In this document: positions 30,058 through 40,323 of the stretch, piece by piece | Position numbering within the stretch: position 1 is the first letter of the stretch | How the letters are laid out: each line of letters opens with the position of its first letter | Assembly (NCBI GenBank): GCA_026936335.1 | Contig: JAPMXV010000008.1 | Location: 186,001 to 250,000, forward strand | From: Mantamonas sphyraenae | Lineage: Eukaryota; CRuMs; Mantamonadidae | Direction of reading: 5' to 3' | DNA length: 64,000 nucleotides | Notes under the pieces: generated by a model | What the model was told of the DNA's origin: nothing | Database searches by the model: none | The model's input: only the letters and a program-made list of their open reading frames with translations | Translations under genes and position numbers: made by a program

Positions 30058-32021
30058 ATGGGACAGGCGCGTACACACACACATGTGCTGGCCCCCAGGG
30101 CCGTGTTGGCCCTCGTGCTGGCAAGCCTCTTTCTCGTAGCACCTGCGCAAGGCCAGCGCACCGCTGCCCAGCAGGCATTGTACGAAAAGGTCTACACCAA
30201 TCTGGACTTTTTCCCCTGTGTGCGTCTGTTGGACCGAAACGGCGTCGTGGGCTGTGGTAGCCCGCGTGACGGCGTCGTGGCCCCTCTGGCCCCGGTAAAC
30301 ACCTCGGCACAGCTCGATGCCCTCATCAAAGGTTCGCGGTACGGCACAGGCGCCGTCGCCGTTGTGTTGCCCATGTCCATGATGACACGTGGCACCCTGG
30401 ACCGACTGCGGAGTGTTGGCGAGACCCGCGTCGCCGCCGTACTCGTCCTCCACGCCACCCTTGCCGACCTTCCAGCCAACTACTCCTTCTCCGTCGCCGA
30501 CACTTACCCAAACAAGGCCTATTCGGTGCACGCCAGCTCGTCGTACAAGTGGAACCCACACGGAAACAGCCTGCACACAATCTCCTTTCCGTTCCCCATT
30601 GTCTCGCTGCCGGCGCACAGCTCCGCTACAGTCAGCCGCCTGGCTACCGACAACCTGGGCCAACCGGCCTTTGGCTACCCTTTGTACAGTGTCCAGATCC
30701 AAATGTTCATGTTTGCGGGCAGCAACGCTGCCACCTGCCTTCGCCGTGGCTTCTGCCTCCCACTCGGCTCCTTCTCCGTCTGGGGACACCACCAGGCCCT
30801 GGACAGCAACAAGGACACTGTGGTGCTCAGTGCCACCCTGGATTCCAACGCACTCTTCCATCAACAGGCCGTGGGCTACAACGCAGATACCAGCGGTGTC
30901 GTCGCCCTCCTCGCCGCTGCACAGGCCATTGCCAAGCATGGAAGCAACGATCCACTGCCTCGCAACCTTGTATACACCCTCTTCAACGGCGAAAGCTGGG
31001 GTTGATGGGCTCCACGCGTTGGACGGACGACGTGGCAAGCTTCAAGTGCACCCAACTCAGCGCAGACAAAAAGAGCTGCAGCAAACCTTTCCGCACAGAT
31101 CTCACCTTTCAACAACTGCGCCTCGACCGCATCCGCCACTTTGTCGAACTCAATCAGCTGCTGCTGGGCTCCGACTCGGCCAACGCCACCTTGTATCTGC
31201 ACACCGAACGCGACCCAGACTCGCTGGCCCTCTCGGGTGCTCTTCGTGCTGTGGGTAGCCATATGGACACGTCCTTGGGAGTTCGTGTCAACCTAGGCAA
31301 TCCCGACGCCGACACGCCCGGCGTGCCGCCCGGCTCCTACAATCGCATCCTGCTGGCTCGCCAGGCTCGCAAAGTCAACACCAGCCACGCAGGAGTCGTA
31401 CTCACTGACCATGCCGGCCCCTACGTCAACCGCGTCTACCACAGCCAATTGGACAACGCGCAGGCAGTGGACGAGCTTGCCCCAGCCAGGCTGTGCCAGG
31501 CGGCCACTCTGGCCGCACGCAGCATGTACATGCTTGCGCATGGCGACACAGTGAACACAACGCTCATCCCAGACACTCTGCAGGCAGATTGTAACTTTGT
31601 ACGCGAGCTGCTGGTGTGCTTTACCCAGAATCTCTCGTGTGACATTGCCAAAAAGTATTTCAACGTGAGCGGCCAAGTGACGCCCAACATGTACACCAGT
31701 GTGTATGCCAACTTTGTGCAGGCCAACGTGGCTCTGGCCTTTGGGGTCCTCAACGACACCCTGCCCAAGGAGCACACTCACTATCACGAGGCACGCGCCC
31801 CGGGCATCGACCTGGACGAGAACGGCGCATGGAGCGTGAGCAAGGACACCTCTCTGCCCTCGTGGACCGAAAGCAGCTGGGGCAACGACATTTACGTGCG
31901 GGTTTTTATCAGTCAGGGCACCACCCAGGACCTCATCACGTTTTTCGCGGGCATCATCGCACTTGGCTGTACAGGCGTCCTCGTGCGGCTGCTTGCCCTC
32001 TACGGAAAGAAGCTGGTGTGA
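30058..32021 (+). CDS. NCSTN: Nicastrin, gamma-secretase subunit (one-base frame break)
   Basis: Single exon, about 654 residues with one frame correction. Nicastrin is the substrate-gating ectodomain of gamma-secretase, a membrane-embedded protease. Visible: a signal peptide after MGQARTHTHV, the N-terminal signature CVRLLDRNGVVGCGSP, and the aminopeptidase-like fold (TVVLSATLDSNALFHQ, NLVYTLFNGESW). The membrane-proximal STEYSTWTESRW-like segment appears as SLPSWTESSWGNDIYVRVF, then one C-terminal span (ITFFAGIIALGCTGVLV). At the four-G run 30998-31001 one base is missing: TLFNGESW is followed in the next frame by GLMGSTRW, which restores the exact spacing seen in animal nicastrin (GETF..IGSSR). 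The downstream cytochrome b5 gene converges with a 10-base gap. Confidence 0.9.
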
Positions 32022-32031
32022 TTCGTGCGCC

Positions 32032-32849
32032 TCATTCCACCTCAAGGAAGCCCACGACGCACTTTGCCATCATAAAGTCAATGTTTACCCATGTGTGGTA
32101 CTTGTCTGTGTGTGCATGTGGAAGCAAGCGTGTGAGCGTCCCATCGCCCATCCATGCCAAACATGTGTGCATGCGCACGCACACACACACGCATTCCTCC
32201 ACGTACTAAAGAGAGCGGTGCCGTCGCGGCCAGCTGCCATCATCAACGCCTTCTTGCCCCCCGGATGGAAGTTCAGATAGGGTGTGATGTTGTAGACCAC
32301 TCCTCGAATGATGGTCCATGCATCGTCTTCCGATTTGTGCTTGCGCACCTCGGCTTTGGTGTACCTGCCCAGTTCCTTGACCCCCGTCAGATCCTTGCCG
32401 CTTTGGGTCAGTCGCAGCCAGTCCAGGTGGCTGAACCCAGCACCCAGTGCCACTTTCTCACGCTTGAACTTCTGTCCTTTTTCCGTCTGTGGCATGATTG
32501 TGTCGCCGGAGCGTCTCTCCTTGCCCTGCTCGGCCTCGTCGTCGCTCTCGCCGTCCGCCTCCGTTCCCTCCGACGCTTCCGCCTCCGAATTTGACGTTGT
32601 GCTTGTCGTGCTTGTCGTACTTGTGCTGCTGTCTGTGACACTGTCTGAGCTGCCTCCGGACAGTGCCGACGAGCTCTGCACGGTTGTCCCGCGCTTCGCG
32701 AGCGTCATCTGGTTCAACGTTTCCAAATCCGCCTCAAACTGCACCTTCTGAGGCTCCAAATGCTCCAGATTCATCTCTTTGCTATTCAACTGGATCTGGG
32801 GCGACGTGTGTGCCGTCTGCTGGTTTTCAGAATCGTCAGTGGTGGACAT
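32032..32849 (-). CDS. Cytochrome b5-domain protein resembling the N-terminus of CYB5R4 (Ncb5or)
   Basis: Two exons, 32207-32849 and 32032-32105, encode 238 residues. The first ~130 residues are low-complexity Ser/Thr/Glu. Then comes HLDWLRLTQSGKDLTGV, a phrase specific to the b5 region of NADPH cytochrome b5 oxidoreductase (CYB5R4). The b5 fold follows with heme-ligand His in NFHPGGKKALM and the second His in FNKYHTWVN. The protein ends 15 residues later, so the CS and FAD/NADPH reductase domains of CYB5R4 are absent. It is probably a soluble electron carrier that needs a separate reductase. The splice phase (phase 1) supports the short last exon. Confidence 0.87.
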
Positions 32850-32925
32850 AATGACGGCGGAAGGGACACGTTTGTTTGTTTTGCCAGCGCTTGCGCTTTT
32901 CCCCCTCCTCCGCATGCACACGCGA

Positions 32926-34436
32926 TCAGCCCGTGCGACCCTGGTTGTACGGTTTGTACTGTTTGCGGTCCGACGCGTCGACGACCTTTCCGCTGGTATG
33001 TGTGTTGCTGCCTGTACCTTGGCCGCTGGCCTTGCGCGCTGTGGCGCTGACAAACTCGTTACCCGACATGACCACCACGTCGCCATTCGTCTGTTGTGCC
33101 ACGGCTCCCTCTTCAATATGAATATCTTGTTTGGTCTGCTGGCCTGCACCGGCCCCAGATCCCTGAGCACTGTTTCCCTGGGAGACCCCTGCTGTCCCAG
33201 CCCCTTGTGCTTGCAATCCACCCTGTGAAGCAGAGCTGTCACTGCTGCTGCTACTGCTGCTGCTGCTGCTGCTGCTCCCGCTGCTCCCACTGCTGCTGCT
33301 ACTGCTTCCCCCACTGGCGCCTTTGACAGCTCCTTTCCCCTTCTTGGTCTGATCGTACAGATCCAGGATCTGGTTGGCAATGGCCTCAAGCGTGGTACTG
33401 TTTGTGTTCAAGATTGGATGCTGGTACCACTCTTTGCCCTCCTTGGTCTTGGGCAGCACCGCTTTGGTGTACTTGGAGGTCAAGTACACCGCAGCTGCTG
33501 CAATTTCGCCAGGCTGGAACTGCACACACAGCGTCGTACGGTAGCTGTCATTCACAAAGTTCCACCCAACCTGCGTCATGCGCTTGTCCTTCAGTGTTTC
33601 CTGCATGTAGCGAAGCAGCGGCCGGTACGGGTGTTCCACCACCAGGTCAAAGTCAAGCACCTGCAGCAGGATGCGCTCGCACACGAGCACCTTGTCCTTG
33701 TACTCCAGAAACTCCTGTGGAGACACACGCACACACAACACACACAGGTGCACACACGCTTCTGGTCAGCTACACGGTGTTTGGGCGGCAACTCGCGCGA
33801 GGACTCCCGAGCGCACCCGCACATACCTCCCCCTCGGGATCCAGACGCTTCTGGTCCGGATGCCGGATGGCGTGACAGGTCACAATGACTTCCCTCAACG
33901 GTTTCTGTGTGTCCTCCGCCTTGGAGGCAAGGAAGAGGCAGGTGATGGCTGAAATCTGTGGGTGGCCGCATTCGGGTCAGTTTCCGCCAGCAGCTGCGTG
34001 GCACTCCCTGCGCTCACACGACACTGCACGCACATGACGATCAAAGCGACGGAACGAGCGCACGACGTAGAAGCGGTGGAAGTACACCATGGCTGTGGCA
34101 ATGGTGATTTGAGGCCTGCGAAAGCGGTCAAACGGCCGCGGTGTCAGCTCCACGCAAGCGCTCGCGCTCCTGCAACTCCACACACACACACGCGCGCACG
34201 CAGACAGGACACCTCTGTGCGCTCCTACGCCCCGCAACGTACAAACGCAGCTTGACCCCAGCATCCTGAATGAAGCAGGAAGTGCTGCGGCGAGCCTTTT
34301 CCTCCGTCTCAAAGTCCATTTGGTCGTCCCGCGACGCACTCCACAGTTCCAGCTGCTCCTTGCTGAACCTCCACACAGCCTTCTTGCGCCGGTATCCCGT
34401 GAAGCTGTCGTCACGCGTCGACTGCCGCTGCGTCAT
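32926..34436 (-). CDS. CCNK: Cyclin K-type transcriptional cyclin (one-base frame break)
   Basis: Four exons: 34243-34436, 34034-34115, 33827-33956 and 32926-33714; about 397 residues after correction. Cyclin K with CDK12/13 phosphorylates the RNA polymerase II tail. The first cyclin fold has WRFSKEQLELW, IATAMVYFHRFYV and ITCLFLASKAED. The second has VCERILLQVLDFDLVVEHPY, GWNFVNDSYRTTLCVQF and EAIANQILDLYDQ, all closest to cyclin K. A long Ser-rich tail follows. Exon 3 is one base too long: an extra G (+ strand) in the run 33900-33902 splits AEDTQKP from LREVIVTCHAIRHP. The start at 34436 is the first ATG before conserved sequence; an in-frame ATG at 34484 is possible. Confidence 0.88.
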
Positions 34437-34898
34437 CGTCGTCTCGAAGTTTGGCTGGCCCCAGCGACGCTGCAGCCACAGCATCAACGACGCAAATGGT
34501 ACTGTACAGGGCGCACGCAGACCTTTCCCATTCCACAGACGTGCATTGCCTTTGTCTCCCTGCCGCCCAGGTGCATGTGCATCTCGTAGCTGCGGCACAG
34601 GGAAGCCCCAGGACACGACACGCTGCGAATTCTCCCTTGTCCAGGCCCTCTCGCGCAGGTGTGCTGTGTGTCAGATCCATACGTGCTGTGACTGGGTGTC
34701 TTGTTGCACATGCGTTATGTCTGTGCATGCATGGTGTCTGTGTTTGAGCCTGTGGCTGGCAAGAGCTGTTTGCCAGTCAATGCCGGGGCAGGCCTTTTCC
34801 TTTTTCACCCTGCCGCAGGGGCGTACGACAGCCCCGTTTTGCGCTGGAGAGACGAATGCATGGGCCCCATCGACGCGTTCCATGCGCTCGCGATGTGT
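34437..34898. other. Spacer between divergent cyclin K and Rab32 copy B
   Basis: The longest gene-free stretch in the window, about 460 bases. It holds the two divergent 5' regions. No conserved coding signal, RNA gene or repeat is visible. If the start codon of Rab32 copy B is an earlier ATG followed directly by GT (candidates at 34496 and 34731), part of this would be an intron. Confidence 0.45.
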
Positions 34899-35814
34899 AT
34901 GGCTACGGTGTGAACAGGTTAAGCTGCCGCGTGTGCAGCTCTGTGTGACACAGGGCTGCGTCCAACGTGGAAACGTGGCTCGGCCCCTCCCACAAAGTCG
35001 TCGCCAACGAACGACACTAGCACTGCGACCAGGGCGCTGACACTGCCACGTGTGCACTTCTGGTGTGTTGGACCCACCCACAGAGCGAGAGTGACGTGAC
35101 AGAGTTCCTGTACAAGATCCTGGTGGTGGGCGACATTGGCACCGGCAAAACGTCCATCATCAAGCGCTACGTCCACAACATCTTTTCCATGCACTACAAG
35201 AGCACGGTACGTGAGGAGAACATGACATCGCACATGGATCGGTTGGCCTGTAGATGGCCCATGGCCACTTGCTCACTGGGTAGACACGCTGACACGGAAT
35301 TCACCCTGGGGCGACGCAGATTGGCGTGGACTTTGCGCTCAAGGTGATCAATTGGGACCCCAAGACCATTGTACGCCTTCAGTTGTGGGACATTGCAGGC
35401 CAGGAGCGCTTTGGCAACATGACCCGCGTGTACTACAAGGAGGCAGTGGGTGCTTTCGTGGTGTTTGACGTGACACGGTCTGCGACGCACGAGGCTGTGC
35501 TCAAGTGGAAGAACGACATCGACTCCAAGGTACTGCTGCCAAACGAGCAACCCATCCCCGTGGTGCTGCTGGCCAACAAGTGCGATTTGGCCAAGGAGGG
35601 CACGCTCAAGACGACAAGCGAGATGGACGCCTTCTGCGACGACAACAAGTTTGCCGGCTGGTTCGAAACCTCGGCCAAGGAGAACATCAACATTGACAAG
35701 GCCGCCAAGTATCTGGTGGGCAAGATCCTGGAGGCCGACGTGCGCAGGGGCGATGGTCCCTCGGGCAACGTTTCGCTGTACGACAGCAAGGAGGGCGAGG
35801 GCTGCGCATGCTAA
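34899..35814 (+). CDS. RAB32: Rab32/Rab38-subfamily small GTPase, copy B
   Basis: Supported exons are 35084-35206 and 35320-35814. A first tiny exon (proposed 34899-34907, Met-Ala-Thr, then GTGTGA) is uncertain. The protein is near-identical in motif order to copy A: GDIGTGKTS, VDFALKVINWDPKTIV, WDIAGQERFGNMTRVYYKEAVG, ANKCDL, FETSAKENINIDKAAKYL, ending GCAC (CxC prenylation). It keeps two of copy A's intron positions (before Ser-Glu and before Ile-Gly-Val-Asp) and lacks the other four. About 208 residues. Its role should be as for copy A: membrane traffic to lysosome-related compartments. Confidence 0.9.
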
Positions 35815-35993
35815 ACCTGAGCAGCAGGAGACCAGAGGGAGAAATGAACAAATGTGGGCATGTGGGGAGGAACAACAACGATGGACGGGGGTGCGCAGGC
35901 GAGGGCAGGCAAACCCGTGAAGAGAACTGCACCTCTGCAATGTCTTGGCTCATGTGCTTCGAGCAGGTGCCATGTGGCTCCTACATCACAGCA

Positions 35994-37085
35994 ATGTGGG
36001 GCACGGCAGATGATGACAAGAAAGACGAGGGCGACGATCTGGAAGACGCCGAGAGCGGGCGTGGAGTCGGGGTAGCAAGCAAGACACCAAAACGCAGCAA
36101 CGCCACAGCCCCCATGGGTGGTTTGGGCATCCAGGGGGTCATGGAGGCGTCGCCCAGCCACGGAAACATCCAGGGGACGATCGACTTTGCCAGTGACGAT
36201 GAATGGAGCGACGACTGGAACGCCCAGCCCAAGGAACAAGTGGTGTCTCTGGCGCCGCCCAGCGCAGACGCGTCGCTCAATGGCAACGTGCAGATCTTTG
36301 ACAATGTGGAATCAGATGACGAGGAGTTTGACAGGTGGGTGAGCGAGGAGAGGGCACACGTGAGGAGAACACGGAGCATGAGACGCGGGGGAAGGCGGGC
36401 AGTTTGAATTCGTGTGCACGCCCCTTGACAACGGCGCACGCTCACACACATGCGTACGACACAACACACCAACCGATGTACGTGGTGCAGGCCTGCGTTT
36501 CTGACGCAGTCGCTGCAGGTGGGCAGCACAACGACGACGACGACGTCGACACAGCCGAATGTTCCGACGACAGCGCCGGCAAGCACAAGCAGCGCATTCC
36601 TGCCGCTGCAACGGAGCACCAGCTCAGGAACGCCTCCGCCTGCGCAGGCCAAGGAAGAAGAGGAGGAAGAGGACTTTTTCTCAGACATGGCGCCGTCGTA
36701 CCGCAAGCCAAAGGTGCTGTCGGTGAGCACGGCTCCGTCACCAACTCCGCTGAGCAAGCTGAGAGGCAGCAGCGCGGGAGGGACCCCAACTGGAGCGGTG
36801 CAGGGAGTACAAACACGCCAGGACCCGTTTGCACGCGGCTCGCCACGCACGGCCAACACATCCATGTTTGACCTGGACGAGGACGAAGATGCAGGCTGGG
36901 GCATGGACGCAGACGACGACGGATTGCTGGACGAGTTCCAGGAAGACCCACAGGAGAAAGAGCAGCGATTGGCAGCCAAGAGGGCCGAACGAGAGCAGCG
37001 ACGGAAGGAACGGGAACAGGAGATGGCCAAGAAGCGAGAGCAGAAGCAAGCATTGAGCGGCCTGGGCGCGGTGCGACGCACATGA
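35994..37085 (+). CDS. Unknown acidic protein
   Basis: Not recognised. Two exons, 35994-36334 and 36491-37085, joined in phase 2, give 311 residues. It is rich in Asp, Glu and Ser with Trp-containing acidic motifs: DDEWSDDWNA, EEDFFSDMAPSYRKP and EDAGWGMDADDDGLLDEF. Acidic W/F motifs of this kind often bind adaptor or coat proteins, as in C-terminal tails of SCYL-type proteins, but no kinase domain is present. The final 40 residues are a basic/acidic helix (EREQRRKEREQEMAKKREQKQ). An upstream in-frame ATG at 35940 is possible. It lies 179 bases after Rab32 copy B on the same strand. Confidence 0.65.
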
Positions 37086-37131
37086 TGAAGAATTGTTGAA
37101 AAGGAAGGGGTTGGGAGAAGAAGAGCATCCA

Positions 37132-38745
37132 TCACTCGTTGATTTTGACATGGTACGGGGAACCGTTGATGAGCTCGTTGCCGAGGAGGACGTGAAGTTG
37201 AAAGAATCCGGTCAAGGTGGTGTTGAACGCAACCTCGTAGCAACCGTTTTGCTTGTCACGCACCATACACTCCAGATCCAAGCCAGTGTCGGCAATAGTG
37301 TCAAACGTTTCGTCCGTCACCTCCTTCAGACGGGCTTGCCATTCGCCGTCGCCACCCTTGACACGCTGTTTGCCCATCCTGTCGTTTGCCTGTGTAAAGA
37401 CGGGAGTGAGTGTGTGAGTCCTCATGTGCTCATGATCCAACCCAATCTGCCCCCTCGCTCACTTACCTGCACAATCAGTCGCACGGTTTCGCCTGCGGTT
37501 ACGCTGAGCTCGTGGTCGCCCTGGAGCTCGCACAAAGACGGTTCGGCCGCAGCCAGCTGAAGCAGCTTGGCTCGCAGGGCAGGCAGGTCTCGCTTGATGA
37601 CCAGCTGGCTGATGGAAGAGTCGAGGCTGTTGTTGTTGGACAGATCGAGGTCTGTGAGAGCGTCGAGGTGGCCCAGTTCGGGCTCGAGAGAGCGAATGTT
37701 GTTGTTGGCCAGTGAGAGTGTGGCCAGTCGGTCGAGACAACCCATCTGCCAGGGCAAAGCAGTGAGCTTGTTGTGGCTGATGTCCAGCGTCTCAAGACCG
37801 GCGAGGTCCCCGAGAAAGTCGGGCACCTCTTGGATGTCGTTGCCGCCGAGAAAGAGTTCGCGCAGGCCCAGACATGAACCCAGAGCGTCACTGAGCTGGT
37901 TGATTTGGTTGTTGTTGAGCTTGAGGGAGGCCAGTTCGGGCAGATCCACAAGACATTCGGGAAACTGGGTGAGCTGGTTGTACGAGAGGTCGACAGAGGT
38001 GAGCTGCTCGCAGGCACGGACAAAGTCGGGCAGCTCGGGCACAGAGTTGCCGCCCATGTTGAGCACGCGCAGCTGGAGCAGGGAGCCCAGAGAGGCGGGC
38101 AACGCGGCAAAGTTGTTCCCGGCCAACGAGAGCACCTCGAGCTTGTTGACGCGGGAAAAGTCGGGTGTGGTGATGAGCCCATTGTTGTCCAGATGCAATT
38201 CGACGAGTTCGGTGAGGTAATCGATCTCGGCTGGGCAGTGACCGAGCTGGTTGTGTGAGAGGTCCAGGACGCGAAGTGCGCGCAGATCAACCATGGCTGT
38301 GGGCAAGGCGGTAAGGAGGTTGTGGGAGAGGTTGAGCACACGGAGGTCCTTCAGTTCTCCAATGGCCTCGTGGATCGTTTCGATTTCGTTGTGGCTCAGA
38401 TTCAGCTCCTGCAGTTGCGGCACCTTGTTGATTTTCTTTTTTACTACCTTGATGCCGTTGCTGGGGTAGGGACGACACACGCGACACGTCAGGTGACACA
38501 AGCATGGGTGGTGCACACGTGCGTGGTGTGTACGAGTGAGTGTGTGCTGCGTGGACGGATGTATTGAGGGCAAAACGGGAGTCGCCAACTAACTTGTGCG
38601 CGTCGACTCGCAGCAGGCCGTCCACCTTTGCTAGATCCGAGGGGATGCTCAACATATCCACGTTGGACAGATCAGCAAACTCTGCGCCGTCTGCCACAAG
38701 GGTGACCAGCCTGCTTTTCAGCTCGGCAGACTTGCTGTTGCCCAT
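37132..38745 (-). CDS. Leucine-rich repeat protein with C-terminal filamin-type repeat
   Basis: Three exons: 38594-38745, 37467-38460 and 37132-37389, giving 467 residues. After an N-terminal MGNSKSAELKSRL (Gly2 and Ser could be a myristoylation site) come about 12 leucine-rich repeats of the typical 22-24-residue form (LRVLNLSHNLLTALP, LETLDISHNKLTALP). Next is an Ig-like filamin/ABP280 repeat that straddles the last intron: ELSVTAGETVRLIVQ, ARLKEVTDETF, GCYEVAFNTTLTGFFQLHV, ending NGSPYHVKI, the classic filamin-repeat end. The combination suggests a cytoskeletal or signalling scaffold. It converges with the acidic protein gene (46 bases) and is head-to-head with the dipeptidase gene (91 bases). 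Confidence 0.87.
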
Positions 38746-38836
38746 GTGGTGTGGAAAAGGAAAGGTATGAGTCGGGTTGCGCTGCGCTGGGCGCGACAAC
38801 CGCAACAACGCCATCCACACAGGTACAGGTGCAGAC

Positions 38837-40147
38837 ATGAGTTCACACGCTGGCAGCTCGTACGAGGATGACTCACCACTGCGAGACCTGGACGAGAGGA
38901 AGCCATTTGGCACAAAGGCAGGCGAGTGTCTGGCGGAGAACAAGTACAAAGTTATTGTCCTTGTGGTTGTCGTGTGCGCTGCAATTGGTGGGGTGGCACT
39001 GGTGTTGGCCAACCCGTTGGTGGACGCCAACACGCTGGCGCCGCTGCCGAGTGAGCCTCTGGCACGTGCCAAGGAGCTGCAGAAGCGGTACCCGATGGTG
39101 GACGGCCACAACGACCTGCCGTGGACGTTCCGCAAACGCATCCAGAACGAGCTCGAGTCCAACAAACTGGACATTGCACAGTCGCAACCGAGCATCATGA
39201 CAGACATCCCTCGGCTGAAGGAGGGAGTTGTGGGAGGGCAGTTCTGGTCTGTGTACGTGCCCTGCACCTCCCAGTTCAAGGATGCGGTGCGAGAGACAAT
39301 GGAGCAGGTGGATGTGGTGTACCGCATGGCACGCAAGTGGCCAGAGGCGTTTGAGATTGTGACGACGGCGGACGGGGTGGGCAAGGCGCACGCAAAGGGC
39401 AAGGTGGCCTCGTTGATGGGAATCGAAGGGGGCCACTCGTTCGACTCGTCCCTGGGTGCCGTACGCATGTTTTATCGCCTCGGCGTGCGCTACGCAACCC
39501 TGACACACAGCTGCAACACGTACTGGGCGGAATCAAGCTCGGAGACGGGCCCGCCCGTGCCCAATGGCCTCACACCCTTTGGCGTCAAGGTGGTTCGCGA
39601 GATGCAGCGTGTGGGCATGCTGGTGGACATCTCCCACGTGTCTGCAAAGGCCATGAACGCGGTGCTGGACGTGGCTGCCGCACCGGTGATCTTTTCGCAC
39701 AGCAGCGCGTACGCCCTGTGTGCCAACGCACGCAATGTGCCAGACGACGTGCTTCGCCGATTGCCTGCCAACGGCGGCGTGGTGCTCGTCAACTTCTACC
39801 CGGCCTACATCAACTGCAGCAGCACGGCGTCGTTGAGCCAGGTCGCCGACCACATCGATCACATCAAGAACGTGGCAGGGATCGACCACGTGGGATACGG
39901 CAGCGATTTCGACGGCGTGCCCACCGTGCCCACGGGCTTGGAGGACGTCAGCAAGTTCCCCGAGCTCACGGCCGAGCTCATTCGCCGTGGTTACAGCGAC
40001 AGCGACGTGATCAAGGTCATTGGCGGCAATGTGATCAACGCCCTGCGCAAGGCAGAGGATTATGCACAGAGGCTGGCCACGACCCTTGCCGATGATGCAT
40101 ATTTGCCCTTGAATGCCACCCAATGTCGCCTTGCGATGATGGAGTGA
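38837..40147 (+). CDS. Membrane (renal-type) dipeptidase, M19 family, type II anchored
   Basis: Single exon, 436 residues from the ATG at 38837; an in-frame ATG at 38777 would add 20 residues. This zinc enzyme hydrolyses dipeptides and cysteinyl-glycine/leukotriene D4-like substrates. An N-terminal membrane span (VIVLVVVVCAAIGGVALVL) follows a charged cytosolic start, so the catalytic domain should face outside or the lumen. Metal ligands of the family are visible: DGHNDLPW, GIEGGHS, then LVDISHVS and IFSHSSAYALC, and GSDFDG near the C-terminus. Animal DPEPs are GPI-anchored; here the anchor is N-terminal. The end is polar with no GPI-like hydrophobic tail. Confidence 0.92.
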   Translation: MSSHAGSSYEDDSPLRDLDERKPFGTKAGECLAENKYKVIVLVVVVCAAIGGVALVLANPLVDANTLAPLPSEPLARAKELQKRYPMVDGHNDLPWTFRKRIQNELESNKLDIAQSQPSIMTDIPRLKEGVVGGQFWSVYVPCTSQFKDAVRETMEQVDVVYRMARKWPEAFEIVTTADGVGKAHAKGKVASLMGIEGGHSFDSSLGAVRMFYRLGVRYATLTHSCNTYWAESSSETGPPVPNGLTPFGVKVVREMQRVGMLVDISHVSAKAMNAVLDVAAAPVIFSHSSAYALCANARNVPDDVLRRLPANGGVVLVNFYPAYINCSSTASLSQVADHIDHIKNVAGIDHVGYGSDFDGVPTVPTGLEDVSKFPELTAELIRRGYSDSDVIKVIGGNVINALRKAEDYAQRLATTLADDAYLPLNATQCRLAMME

Positions 40148-40323
40148 ACGGCAGAAGCCAGCCGATTTGGAAAGGGGGAAAGGGAAGCGAAGATACTGAC
40201 TTCCACTGAATGAAGAACGAACCTCATTCAATGCCCGCACCGTTGCAGCTGTGGTTGACGAGTACGCCGCTGTGCCGACGACGCAGCCAACCAATTCTCC
40301 TATCTCCCGCACACCGGACCACC

